Shown here piece by piece: positions 24,023 through 32,631 of a stretch of 64,000 bases of DNA (positions within the stretch are counted from its first letter, which is position 1; the number at the start of each line of letters is the position of its first letter). Source of the DNA: Marinobacter sp. Arc7-DN-1 (lineage in GTDB: Bacteria > Pseudomonadota > Gammaproteobacteria > Pseudomonadales > Oleiphilaceae). A model generated the notes under the pieces. It ran no database searches. It saw nothing but the letters and a program-made list of their open reading frames with translations, and was not told where the DNA came from. Position numbers and translations under genes: made by a program. The stretch lies in assembly GCF_003441595.1 (NCBI RefSeq), contig NZ_CP031848.1, positions 1,984,001 through 2,048,000 of the forward strand, in the 5' to 3' direction.

Positions 24023-25648
24023 TCACACGCTATGATAAAGGATATCGTCCTCTTTTGGGGCTTTTTCCCCCGACTTTCCGTTCTTGTCATTTTCCGCCGG
24101 CGGCGACTGCCCAGCGGCGGGCACGGTTTCATTGCCCGCGGATTCAGCCCCGGACGGCTCCGCCGATGCCCGGGCATCGACAGGCTCCTCCAAAGGTGCC
24201 GCCCTGTCACGGGACAGTAACGTCGCAGGCTGCCCACACCACACCGCCGTGCTGTCGCTGTCACAGAGGTTCGACAGTGAAAACGCCGTGTATTGAACGC
24301 CAATCCAGGCAACCACAAGTGGCAACACCAACCGCATCACCCAGAACCAGATACCGGCGAACAACCCCGGTGCCGCACCCAGCATCGTGCGGGAAAGGTG
24401 CCGGGTCAGGCCCCAGCCGGCAAACAACGCAATCAAAATGGCGACCAGAGGAATCAACAAGCCACCGGTCACCAGCTCCAGCCACCGGAAAATGGTGGCG
24501 CCGCCAACACGCTCCTGTGCCCACAGATTGAACGACAGTAGCGATGCCAGCCCAGCCAGCCATACCGCCAGGCCGATCAGCACCACAGACATCCCCCGCG
24601 GCGCCCCGGTCCATTCACGGAACCAGCCAACGATGGGTTCAAGCAGGTTCAGCGATGTGGTCCAGACGATCAGCACCACCATAAGAAATACGGTGGCAAT
24701 CACGAACTGACTTGCCGGCAGCTGGGCCAGCGTTACGGGCATGGAAACGAACAACAGGCTGAACCCACGTTCGCCATCAAAGCTATTGCCGTCCGTGGCC
24801 ATGGCAAAGATCATCAGGCCGGCAAGGATCGCCACCAGGGTATCCATCAGAACAGCGGCAAGAATCGAACGCTTGAGGCGGGTATGAGGCGTGGTGTAGG
24901 AACCAAGAATCGCCCATACACCCATACCCAGCCCCAGAGTATAGAACGCGTGGAACAAAGCCGCTTTCAGACTTCCCCAACTGAGGTCTTCCGGGTGCAT
25001 GGCCAGAATCTGGCCGACGGCACCATCTATCCGCCCGTACCAGACCGCCAGAGCGAATAACATCAGCATCAGCACCAGAGTTCCCGGCACCACCACACGC
25101 AGCGTCCGTTCAAGGCCTTTGACAACCCCCTGCGCCGATACCCAGATCACCAGCAGCAGGAAAAAGATATGCCAGCCCATGAACATCCGGTACTCGCGAG
25201 GGTCTGAAACCAACCCGGCCAGGATCGCCGTTGCCTCAGCGTCTCCCGCCCCGGAGAACCGCCCCAACGCGCCAAAGAAGACATAAGCCAGAGCGATGGA
25301 ACCGAATACCACCGTAAACGACAGCACCAGGAAGGCCGCAAGAATGCTGAGCCGGCCCACCGCCATCCAGGCGCGGGAACGTTTGGCACTACGAATCAGG
25401 CCGTCCATCGCCAGCACAATACCGTGGCGGGCATAACGACCAAGGGCGGCCTCCGTGACCATCAGCGGCAGGGTGACCAACAGCAGGCACGCCAGGTAGA
25501 GCAGGATGAACAGGCCGCCACCGTGCAGGCTGGCCAGATAGGGAAACTGCCACAGATTGGCGAGACCAACGGTCGCACCCACCGCAGCCCAGAAGAAAGT
25601 TGATTTTCGGGTGAAGGACCCGACATGTGTCTGATACGGCGTAGGCAT
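24023..25648 (-). CDS. Sodium:neurotransmitter symporter (NSS) family transporter
   Basis: Inner-membrane Na+-coupled transporter of the NSS/LeuT family; substrates in bacteria are usually amino acids, but the substrate here cannot be read. The 541-residue product begins with the family TM1 hallmark GATVGLANLWQFPYLASLHG (usually GNVWRFPY) and contains about 11-12 hydrophobic segments, including FHAFYTLGLGMGVWAILGSY, the TM6 region. After about residue 475 a Pro/Ala/Glu-rich soluble tail replaces a final helix. It is transcribed toward ratA and shares its upstream region with divergent smpB. Confidence 0.9.
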   Translation of the reverse strand: MPTPYQTHVGSFTRKSTFFWAAVGATVGLANLWQFPYLASLHGGGLFILLYLACLLLVTLPLMVTEAALGRYARHGIVLAMDGLIRSAKRSRAWMAVGRLSILAAFLVLSFTVVFGSIALAYVFFGALGRFSGAGDAEATAILAGLVSDPREYRMFMGWHIFFLLLVIWVSAQGVVKGLERTLRVVVPGTLVLMLMLFALAVWYGRIDGAVGQILAMHPEDLSWGSLKAALFHAFYTLGLGMGVWAILGSYTTPHTRLKRSILAAVLMDTLVAILAGLMIFAMATDGNSFDGERGFSLLFVSMPVTLAQLPASQFVIATVFLMVVLIVWTTSLNLLEPIVGWFREWTGAPRGMSVVLIGLAVWLAGLASLLSFNLWAQERVGGATIFRWLELVTGGLLIPLVAILIALFAGWGLTRHLSRTMLGAAPGLFAGIWFWVMRLVLPLVVAWIGVQYTAFSLSNLCDSDSTAVWCGQPATLLSRDRAAPLEEPVDARASAEPSGAESAGNETVPAAGQSPPAENDKNGKSGEKAPKEDDILYHSV

Positions 25649-25836
25649 TCGCGCCCCTGAGACCCCTGAATAAGTCTGGGTCAGTATTGTAGCCGAAGGA
25701 TCCGGCCGCGCACGAACTGGTAAACGCCGTGTCGCTGATTTCGTGACCGGTCCGGCACTCCTGGGCTACAATGCGCCTTTTTCCGGCTGCACAAACGCCG
25801 GCCCGTTCATTCGTCCGACCCCGGATTCATTGATTC

Positions 25837-26316
25837 ATGAGCAAGAAAAAACCCGGAACGCCGAGCAGTACTATTGCACTGAACAAGAAGGCGAAGCACG
25901 AGTATCACATCGAGGACCGCTTCGAGGCAGGTCTCGCCCTGCTGGGCTGGGAAGTGAAATCCCTGCGCGCCGGCAAGGCCCAGCTGGTGGACGCCTATGT
26001 ACTGCTCAAGGACGGCGAAGCCTGGCTGCTCGGCTCTCACATTACGCCACTGATCGCCGCGTCTACCCATGTCATTGCAGACCCGACCCGCACCCGCAAA
26101 CTCCTGCTGCACGCCAAGGAAATCGCCAAGATCGTCGGCAAGGTAAACCAAGCCGGTTACACCTGTATTCCGCTGGCACTCTACTGGAAAAACAACAGGG
26201 TAAAGTGCGAGATTGCCCTGGTAAAAGGCAAGAAACAGTTCGACAAGCGCGCCACCGAGAAAGAGCGGGACTGGAACCGCCAGAAGCAGCGCATCCTGCG
26301 CGATACCAACCTCTGA
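25837..26316 (+). CDS. smpB: SsrA-binding protein SmpB
   Basis: Binds tmRNA and delivers it to stalled ribosomes in trans-translation. The 159-residue product contains [39 protein letters not shown], the GSHITPL strand and the basic C-terminal tail with [20 protein letters not shown] that enters the mRNA channel. Its partner RNA ssrA lies 1.65 kb downstream. Confidence 0.97.
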   Translation: MSKKKPGTPSSTIALNKKAKHEYHIEDRFEAGLALLGWEVKSLRAGKAQLVDAYVLLKDGEAWLLGSHITPLIAASTHVIADPTRTRKLLLHAKEIAKIVGKVNQAGYTCIPLALYWKNNRVKCEIALVKGKKQFDKRATEKERDWNRQKQRILRDTNL

Positions 26317-26456
26317 TTACGGCCCCGCACCGATTACCAAATACCTGACACCGGTCATGGCCAGCACCGGCCGGTGTGTCGCATACTCAGTCTCTTTGTT
26401 CAGATTTCCAACAGGCCTATACTCGGGAGTCCCGGTGCATGGCAAAGGGAGAGCTT

Positions 26457-27875
26457 ATGTCACCTAAACGGATACCCATGTCCGCCGTTGATCGGGCGTG
26501 GCTGCGCATGGACACCCCCCAGAACCCCATGATGATCTGCGGGGTGTGGACGCTGGAACGTCCTGTTTCCATGAATCGCCTCAGGCACACGCTTGAGGAG
26601 CGATTCCTGTGCTTCAACCGATTCCGGCAACGGGTTGTGGACACCGGAGACCGTGCCTACTGGCAGGATGACCCCCTGTTTGACCTGGACAACCACCTCC
26701 ACCAGATCGCCCTGCCGGGAAAGGCCGATAAAGCCGAGCTCCAGAAACTCGTCAGCGACATGAACAGTACCTCGCTGGATTTCCGGCAACCGCTCTGGCA
26801 AATGCATTACATCGACAATTATGGGAGCGGCGGTGCACTGCTGATCCGCATCCACCATTGTATTGCCGATGGCATCTCCCTGGTTCGGGTCATGCTGTCA
26901 CTAACGGATAAAACGCCAGAACCCAAGCTGGGTAAAGTAGCGTCAACGCGTCATTCAAAACCCCGCCAAAGGTCCACAGTCCAGCAATTGCTCCACCGCG
27001 CGGTGAACAACGCGCAAACTGCCACAAATCAGGCCAGGCTGTTCATTCAGTCCGTCCGGGAAGAGCCTAATTACCCTCTCAAACTGGCGTCCACCGCCAG
27101 TGCCGTGGCCCTGGACCTCATCAAACTCGGCCTGGCCCCCGTCGAGCCCAAAACCGGATTGAAGGAGCCACTTTCCGGGCGCAAACAGGTAGCCTGGGCA
27201 GACCCTCTGGATCTGGCCGAAGTGAAAGCGTGCGCCAAGGCTCTGGGTGGCACCATAAACGATGCATTGCTCTGTACGGTCACCGGGGCTTTACAGCGGC
27301 ATTTTGCAGCTCATAAGGAAACCGTCCCCGAGTGCGGAATCCGCGTGGCCGTTCCGTTCAACCTGCGACCTCTTGATCAACCCATAGAAACCCTCGGCAA
27401 CAAGTTCGGCCTGGTGCTGGTTACCCTGCCGGTGGAAGTGATGGACCCGCTCATGTGCTTCCGACAGGTTCAGGAGAACATGAATCGGCTCAAGCGATCC
27501 TATCAGGCCCAGGTCACCTACAGCCTTCTTGATTTATTCGGTCGAGGCCCCGATGTCATCGAACGGAGAGCTCTGGACCTGCTCAGCAACAAAGCCTCCG
27601 CCGTACTGACCAACGTGCCAGGGCCGAAAGAGGCTCTGTACCTGGCGGGCAGTAAGCTGACCCAGCCTATGTTCTGGGTACCCCAGAGCGGCAACATCGG
27701 CATCGGCATGAGCATTCTCAGTTACGCCGGCACCGTTCAGTTTGGCATTACCGTCGACAAGGCCATCCACGCCGATCCAAATGCCGTGATGGACTACTTC
27801 CGGGAAAGCTTCCAGGCCCTGAGCCACGCGGCCCTGGCCGGCAGGCATGGCAGTCATGAACGCAAGGCCAGCTAG
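26457..27875 (+). CDS. Wax ester synthase/diacylglycerol acyltransferase (WS/DGAT) family protein
   Basis: Acyl-CoA-dependent O-acyltransferase family that makes wax esters or triacylglycerols as storage lipid. The 472-residue product carries the catalytic HHxxxDG as HHCIADG (about residues 133-139) and the family segments GGTINDALLCTVTGAL and LTNVPGPKEALYLAG. The start chosen (MSPKRIPMSAVDRAWLRMD) has GGGAG six bases upstream; earlier in-frame starts lack conservation. WS/DGAT genes, often several per genome, are typical of Marinobacter and other marine hydrocarbon degraders. Substrate preference is not inferable. Confidence 0.9.
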   Translation: MSPKRIPMSAVDRAWLRMDTPQNPMMICGVWTLERPVSMNRLRHTLEERFLCFNRFRQRVVDTGDRAYWQDDPLFDLDNHLHQIALPGKADKAELQKLVSDMNSTSLDFRQPLWQMHYIDNYGSGGALLIRIHHCIADGISLVRVMLSLTDKTPEPKLGKVASTRHSKPRQRSTVQQLLHRAVNNAQTATNQARLFIQSVREEPNYPLKLASTASAVALDLIKLGLAPVEPKTGLKEPLSGRKQVAWADPLDLAEVKACAKALGGTINDALLCTVTGALQRHFAAHKETVPECGIRVAVPFNLRPLDQPIETLGNKFGLVLVTLPVEVMDPLMCFRQVQENMNRLKRSYQAQVTYSLLDLFGRGPDVIERRALDLLSNKASAVLTNVPGPKEALYLAGSKLTQPMFWVPQSGNIGIGMSILSYAGTVQFGITVDKAIHADPNAVMDYFRESFQALSHAALAGRHGSHERKAS

Positions 27876-27927
27876 GCCGGTAGGTACATTTACCGGCCCG
27901 GCGGCACAAAACTGCAACAAACAAACC

Positions 27928-27957
27928 TTGAAGTCCGGCGAACCGGACACATATACT
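27928..27957 (+). promoter_or_regulatory. ssrA: ssrA promoter
   Basis: TTGAAG (27928-27933) and TATACT (27952-27957) with an 18-bp spacer, placing transcription start about 8 bp downstream at the tmRNA 5' end. Confidence 0.75.
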
Positions 27958-27965
27958 GGGTGTAA

Positions 27966-28330
27966 GGGGACGACATGGCTTCGACGCTGGTGGCGATCCC
28001 TTGAGTGCATGTCGAGATGGCAGCGAATCTCGTTAATCCAAAGCTGCAACGCAATAGTCGCAAACGACGAAAACTACGCACTAGCAGCGTAAGCTGCTAG
28101 TCGTCCTGACCGGGTCGCCCGTAGCCCGGAAGCAACATCTCAGGACGTCATCGCTTACGGGATGCTCCGTTATCCAGAGTTCACTGGCTAGCGGCTAAGA
28201 TTTAAAGAACTCGGTTCCTGCACCCTGGCTCTCGGGTCGCTCGAACTTAAATCAATAGAGAGACGCTAAACATGTAGACCTCAAGGCTGAGTACTGGCGG
28301 ACGCGGGTTCAATTCCCGCCGTCTCCACCA
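27966..28330 (+). ncRNA. ssrA: Transfer-messenger RNA (tmRNA)
   Basis: 365-nt tmRNA beginning GGGGACGACATGGCTTCGAC and ending in a tRNA-Ala-like half with TTCAATTCCCGCC and an encoded CCA. The resume codon GCA at 28060 opens a tag reading ANDENYALAA before TAA (28090-28092). It works with SmpB to free stalled ribosomes. The 3' end doubles as the attachment site of the adjacent island, which restores the tmRNA sequence on integration. Confidence 0.98.
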
Positions 28331-28331
28331 A
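28317..28331. repeat. attL core of the ssrA-integrated island
   Basis: CGCCGTCTCCACCAA at the tmRNA 3' end, repeated identically at 41207-41221. A tyrosine integrase gene begins 179 bp further in, the usual att-int layout. Confidence 0.9.
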
Positions 28332-28361
28332 ATTCTAAAACGGAGCAATCCGAACACCTCT

Positions 28362-28387
28362 AAAACCCGCGTAACTGCGGGTTTTTT
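28362..28387 (+). terminator. Terminator just inside the island, after ssrA
   Basis: AAAACCCGC/GCGGGTTTTTT hairpin with a short loop and T-run, 31 bp after the tmRNA CCA. It is carried by the element and would replace the native ssrA terminator displaced by integration; a comparable hairpin follows attR at 41266-41287. Confidence 0.8.
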
Positions 28388-28509
28388 AATGCCTGAGTGT
28401 TGCGCAGTGGTTCGCCGGAATACGTTGAAAGCCGGGAAAAGTGGGGGTACATTTAGGGGTACATGGCTCAAGGTTAGATTTTTATACCCCCAAACGGACA
28501 CCCCCAGCA

Positions 28510-29742
28510 ATGAAACAGGCCGTTAACAAGCTGGCTGCCACCAGCGTAAAGAATGCCGAGTTCAAAGACCGCGCCTTCAAGCTGTTCGACGGGGCCGGGC
28601 TCTTCCTTCACGTTCAGAAATCCGGGAAGTATTGGCGGCTGAAGTACCGCCATGCCAAAAAGGAAAGGCTCTTAGCCCTGGGGGTATATCCTGAAGTCAG
28701 CTTGAAAGATGCCAGGGCCGCACGGGATGAAGCCCGCGCCCTGCTCGATAAAGGCATAGACCCCAGCAACCACCGGAAGCAGATAAAGCACAGCCGGTAT
28801 GCTGCCGCCGCCAACACCTTTGAAGCGATTGCTCTGGAGTGGTACAGAGAGGTACACCAAAGCGCCGTGGTTGAAGAACATGCCGGCCGCAACCTTCGCC
28901 GCCTTCAGGTTCACGCCTTTCCGCACATAGGCCGCCGCCCCATTGGAGAAATCACCCCCGGTGAATTACTGGGGGTACTTCGAAAAGTAGAAGACAAGGG
29001 GCACATCGAGACCGCCAGACGAGTTAAGACCCTGTGCGGGCAGGTGTTCCGCTACGGGATCGCCACCGGAAGAGTTGAGAGGGACATTACCCCAGACCTG
29101 CGGGACGCTCTCAAAGTACCCCCAACTAAACACCACCCTGCCATTACCAAGCCGGAAGAAATCGGGCCTTTGATGAAAGCGCTTTATGGCTATCCCGGAC
29201 ACTTCGCCACCTGTGCAGCCCTCAAGCTGGCCCCGCTACTCTTTGTTCGCCCTGGTGAACTACGGCAGGCGGAATGGGCGGATATTGACCTTAAAGCCGC
29301 TGAATGGAACTTCACCGCCAGCAAAACCGGGTTTCAGCTTGTTACACCGTTGCCACGGCAGGCCGTGGAAATCCTGAAAGAGGTTCAAGCAGTGACAGGC
29401 CGGGGCCGGTATGTGTTCCCCAGTGTCCGGGACAGAAAGCGGCCCATGAGCAATGCCACTATCGGGGCAGCTCTCGGACGGTTAGACCTGAAAGACAAAA
29501 TGTCCGCTCATGGCTTCCGCGCCATGGCCCGCACTGTGCTGGCGGAACACCTGGGGTTTCGTTCCGAGTACATAGAGCAACAGCTAGGCCATTCTGTCCG
29601 CGATACCAACGGCAGAGCCTACAACCGAACCACACACCTTGAAGCCCGCCGCGCCATGCTGCAAACGTGGGCAGATTTTCTGGATGAACTGAGAACCGGC
29701 AAGGGGAATGTAGTAGCCCTCAACCGTGGCAAGACAGCCTAA
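28510..29742 (+). CDS. int: Tyrosine-type site-specific integrase
   Basis: Catalyses integration and excision at ssrA. The ATG at 28510 gives 410 residues; an upstream GTG in frame lies within the att-proximal repeats and is unlikely. It has an N-terminal DUF4102-like arm-binding domain (FDGAGLFLHVQKSGKYWRLKYR), a SAM-like core (about 100-190) and a catalytic domain with Arg in FVRPGELRQAEW, HGFRAMART, LGHS and the nucleophile Tyr in GRAYNRT. This is the P4-integrase-like architecture common at tRNA/tmRNA sites. Candidate arm-type repeats (GGGGTAC, TACCCCC) lie directly upstream. Confidence 0.95.
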   Translation: MKQAVNKLAATSVKNAEFKDRAFKLFDGAGLFLHVQKSGKYWRLKYRHAKKERLLALGVYPEVSLKDARAARDEARALLDKGIDPSNHRKQIKHSRYAAAANTFEAIALEWYREVHQSAVVEEHAGRNLRRLQVHAFPHIGRRPIGEITPGELLGVLRKVEDKGHIETARRVKTLCGQVFRYGIATGRVERDITPDLRDALKVPPTKHHPAITKPEEIGPLMKALYGYPGHFATCAALKLAPLLFVRPGELRQAEWADIDLKAAEWNFTASKTGFQLVTPLPRQAVEILKEVQAVTGRGRYVFPSVRDRKRPMSNATIGAALGRLDLKDKMSAHGFRAMARTVLAEHLGFRSEYIEQQLGHSVRDTNGRAYNRTTHLEARRAMLQTWADFLDELRTGKGNVVALNRGKTA

Positions 29743-29773
29743 ACCTGACCACCACTGAGAAAGGAACATAACC

Positions 29774-29992
29774 ATGAACGCAATGGAAACGATGCAAGCT
29801 GAACAACTGGAAAAGCTGAGGGAAGCCACGGAAGTAGTGGCCAGACTGCAACAGGAAATCTTAGCAGCCAGGGGCTGCACGGGCCGCCCTGAATTTCTCG
29901 ATAAGGATTTGTACATTGGCGGGTTAGCCACCGCGTCAGAGCTACTGAATGGGCAACTGTTCGACCTGATAGAAGCCAAACAATCAGCTTGA
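29774..29992 (+). CDS. Small hypothetical protein downstream of integrase
   Basis: A 72-residue protein starting MNAMETMQAEQLEKL, with a helical, Glu/Gln-rich N-terminal half (about 1-35) that could form a coiled coil, and a second helical part EFLDKDLYIGGLATASELL. A good AAAGGA ribosome site precedes the ATG. It lies 31 bp after int and is followed closely by the next ORF, so the three probably form one operon. I do not recognise a family; an excision-related or regulatory role is only positional guesswork. Confidence 0.6.
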   Translation: MNAMETMQAEQLEKLREATEVVARLQQEILAARGCTGRPEFLDKDLYIGGLATASELLNGQLFDLIEAKQSA

Positions 29993-30007
29993 TTGCTGGC
30001 GGGTCCA

Positions 30008-30613
30008 ATGCCTGAGTTTGTTGTTGTCCTTGAGACCACCGGCCCGGACGGGGAGCCATGGGAGCAACCTGTATCCCCTCGCTTCTTGTCTGAGGTGGAG
30101 GCCGCTGCCTGGCGAAAAAAGAACAAGCTACCCGCGCACTGTCGAATAAGGCAGTTGGCAGGTATCGCTGATGAAGCAAAGGCCCTGCTTATCGGCCCGG
30201 TTCAGGAGTCGCTTAAGCAAAAGTGGCAGGCTGGGGATGCACAGGCCCTAATGGAGGCTGTTCAGAAATATGGATACCTTCAGGAGCCTTTGCCGCTCTG
30301 GTGTTGGGCTGCCTTCCATGAAGCCGCTTTGAAGCTCTCGATGTATGAGGTTAGAGACCTGAACGAAGCCTTCGGATTCGATCCCAAAAAGCGGGGCCGG
30401 CTGACAGATCGGAACAAACAAGCCCAGTTGCAATGGCCTGTCTTCCTAGTCTGCGAAGATTTGAAGAGAGAAGGCCGGACGGTTAGTCCGGATATGTTCG
30501 ATGAAGCGGCAGGCATTGCAAGTGATCGCCTGGGTGTTCAAATAGGTAAAACCACAGCACAAAAATATTATTACGCAATTAAAGAATTATTGAAGGCACA
30601 TCAACCCGATTAA
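30008..30613 (+). CDS. Hypothetical protein of the integrase operon
   Basis: About 201 residues from MPEFVVVLETTGPDGEPWEQ; a TTG five codons upstream is an alternative. It is rich in helices, with a Trp-rich centre (YLQEPLPLWCWAAFHEAALKL) and a C-terminal segment RLGVQIGKTTAQKYYYAIKELL that resembles a DNA-binding helix-turn-helix. No family recognised. It ends the int-proximal operon and is followed by the first GC-rich repeat block. Confidence 0.6.
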   Translation: MPEFVVVLETTGPDGEPWEQPVSPRFLSEVEAAAWRKKNKLPAHCRIRQLAGIADEAKALLIGPVQESLKQKWQAGDAQALMEAVQKYGYLQEPLPLWCWAAFHEAALKLSMYEVRDLNEAFGFDPKKRGRLTDRNKQAQLQWPVFLVCEDLKREGRTVSPDMFDEAAGIASDRLGVQIGKTTAQKYYYAIKELLKAHQPD

Positions 30614-30654
30614 GACCGCCCCTCACCTAACAACCTCAATGGCGGACCAAGGCC

Positions 30655-31015
30655 CGGTTCCCTGCTGTCTGCCAGCTGCTGAACCTTCCTGTACCTGGTG
30701 ATGATCCCGCCAGCCGTTGGGGGTATCTCAGGCCGGGCCGGCTGCCCGTCCCGCCTGCCGTTTGCCGAAGCCCGCCAGAGGCTGGGGGGTACCTCCCCCG
30801 TGTGGCTCTGTGCTGGCGGTTCACTGCCCTGCCGCCGGGAGCCGGCCTCTTGCTGTCGCTGCTGCCCTCCCGGCACGGGATCAGGCCACCGGCCTGCCCG
30901 CCAGCCGGAGGGCGGCTCCCGGTTCCCTGCTGTCCGCCAGCTGCTGAACCGCCCCTGTACCTGGTGATGATCCCGCCAGCCGTTGGGGGTATCTCAGGCC
31001 GGGCCGCCAGTCACT
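30655..31015. repeat. GC-rich modular repeat block 1
   Basis: Fills the gap between the integrase operon and alpA. It contains two copies of a module around CTGGTGATGATCCCGCCAG followed by TTGGGGGTATCTCAGG (about 30688-30740 and 30952-31005). They are separated by a GC-rich segment whose ends, GGCGGTTCA (about 30825) and TGAACCGCC (about 30945), are inverted repeats. The same modules recur at 35.1-37.3 kb and 40.5-41.0 kb. No stop-free frame here looks coding. Confidence 0.8.
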
Positions 31016-31119
31016 ACCGCGATAAACAGTAATGTCACGGGAATACTCCCATGACTGGGTTTAATAACCTCATTCCGCTAAGGCCCTGAAACATCCTTTA
31101 ACGACCGAAGGTGGAAATT

Positions 31120-31320
31120 ATGACTGACCGTGTATTACGTAGAAAAGAAGTAACTTCAATGGTTGGGCTCGGGACAACCAAAATATATGAACTGATTTCA
31201 GAGGGCCGGTTTCCAAAACCTATAAAGCTTTCTGTTCGCTCCGTTGGCTGGCTTGAGTCGGAAATTCAGGCATGGATCAAGGAGCAGGCGGAAAAGCGGG
31301 AGACTAGTTCGAATGCTTGA
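31120..31320 (+). CDS. AlpA-family (MerR-like HTH) transcriptional regulator
   Basis: 66 residues from MTDRVLRRKEVTSMVGLGTT, with GGTGG upstream. It contains the AlpA hallmarks RRKEVTSMVGLGTTKIYELISEGRFPKPIKL and the C-terminal VGWLESEIQAWI. Such small excisionase/activator-like proteins control integrase or replication genes in P4-like satellites and ICEs. It is first in a tight operon (overlapping starts) running to the DUF3987 and Zn-like genes, so it is probably the switch for the replication module. Confidence 0.85.
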   Translation: MTDRVLRRKEVTSMVGLGTTKIYELISEGRFPKPIKLSVRSVGWLESEIQAWIKEQAEKRETSSNA

Positions 31321-31711
31321 ATACAACAGCCCTCTCACTTCCTTTCGTGACAGCCTTTTGAGGCTAGCCGTTCGTTTGATAGAAGCCCGCCAGCCGGGAA
31401 ACGATGCACAACTTCCACGTGAGTTGATAACAGACAGCCTTATTCAAGGATTGATTGAGATAGCAACAATATCACCCTATGACCTCAACTCGATGCCGAT
31501 ACAGGTTGCTGAGACCACGAAAAGGCGAGCCGTTAAAGCTGTTCGGACCTTGATAGGCGGGCTGTTTCAAGGGGGATTGCCAGAAAAAAAAGCCTATCAA
31601 TTTTTTACTATGAAAGACCTGAACTTGTTGTTCTACACCCATAGCCAGCTGTCAGGAGCGGAGCGCTACTTAGACATACCGTTTCAGGTTATTACCGGCA
31701 AGGGGCAGTGA
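31313..31711 (+). CDS. Hypothetical protein between alpA and primase
   Basis: 132 residues starting MLEYNSPLTSFRDSLLRL. The start overlaps the alpA stop by 8 bp, and the stop overlaps the start of the primase gene, so translation is probably coupled. It is largely helical with no recognised motif; KRRAVKAVRTLIGGLFQGGL is basic. No family recognised. Its position in replication operons of satellites suggests an accessory replication or regulatory role, which is inference only. Confidence 0.65.
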   Translation: MLEYNSPLTSFRDSLLRLAVRLIEARQPGNDAQLPRELITDSLIQGLIEIATISPYDLNSMPIQVAETTKRRAVKAVRTLIGGLFQGGLPEKKAYQFFTMKDLNLLFYTHSQLSGAERYLDIPFQVITGKGQ

Positions 31712-32631
31712 TGAATAACCAATTCAGCGTTGGGGACATTGTCGCCCGATTTCGCCAAGTGCTGGCAGATGCCGGCTTACCTGCTGCCCCTGAAACGAAC
31801 TTCATTTGTGATGGAGAGTTGCACCGGTTCCGCGTTGAGAGCGACAAGAAAGGCAGCCGTAACGGTTGGTATGTCCTGCACCTGGACGGGGTGCCAGCTG
31901 GAGCTTTTGGAAGCTGGCGGGCCGGCATAGCAGAAAACTGGTGCAGCAAAGGACAGGACCAACTGACGGAAGCAGAGCGCCGCCAGCTTAGGGAGCGCAT
32001 GGAAAAGGCCAAAACGGCCCGCCAGTCACAACTGAAGCAACGACACGCCACCGCTGCACACCGTGCCCGGAAACTGTGGAAGAGCGCCAAACCTGCTGCA
32101 CCGGATCACCCTTACCTGGTGAACAAACAAGTCCAGCCTTTCAGAGCCCGCCAGATCGGCCCGGCTCTGGTACTCGATATAAGGGGCATACGCGGGGAGC
32201 TTTCAAGCCTTCAGTTTATTCAGCCGGACGGCTCCAAAAAACTGCTATCAGGGGGAGCCAAACAAGAGCGGTTTATACCTGTAACCGGTGCAGCTGCCGG
32301 AGAACCTGAAACAGTTCTGATCTGTGAGGGCTGGGCAACGGGGGCAACCTTGGCCGCTTCCATGCCTGATGCCTTCGTGTTGGCGGCCATTGACGCCGGG
32401 AACCTTCCCGCTGTGGCAGTGGCAACCCGTCAGCGCTGGCCCTCATGTGACCTAATCGTGTGCGGAGATGACGACAGAAAAACGGAAGGCAACCCCGGCG
32501 CTGCTGCCGCACGAAAGGCCGCGGAGCTATCGGCTGCCCGCCTTGCTCTCCCCGAATGGCCTGAAGGGTGCCCGGCGCACCTCTCCGACTTCAACGACTT
32601 GGCAACCTGGCTGAATGAGGTGAAGCAGTGA
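31711..32631 (+). CDS. Toprim-domain primase-like protein
   Basis: 306 residues. The first 100 form a DUF-type domain with GWYVLHLDGVPAGAFGSWR, then a basic helical stretch (100-130), and a Toprim domain with the acidic signatures VLICEGWATGATLA (catalytic Glu), LAAIDAGNLP and IVCGDDDRKTEGNPG (DxD). This is the P4-alpha/phage primase-like layout without its own helicase, which is supplied by the downstream DUF3987 gene (GTGA overlap). Likely role: priming replication of the excised element. An N-terminal zinc-finger is not seen. Confidence 0.85.
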   Translation: MNNQFSVGDIVARFRQVLADAGLPAAPETNFICDGELHRFRVESDKKGSRNGWYVLHLDGVPAGAFGSWRAGIAENWCSKGQDQLTEAERRQLRERMEKAKTARQSQLKQRHATAAHRARKLWKSAKPAAPDHPYLVNKQVQPFRARQIGPALVLDIRGIRGELSSLQFIQPDGSKKLLSGGAKQERFIPVTGAAAGEPETVLICEGWATGATLAASMPDAFVLAAIDAGNLPAVAVATRQRWPSCDLIVCGDDDRKTEGNPGAAAARKAAELSAARLALPEWPEGCPAHLSDFNDLATWLNEVKQ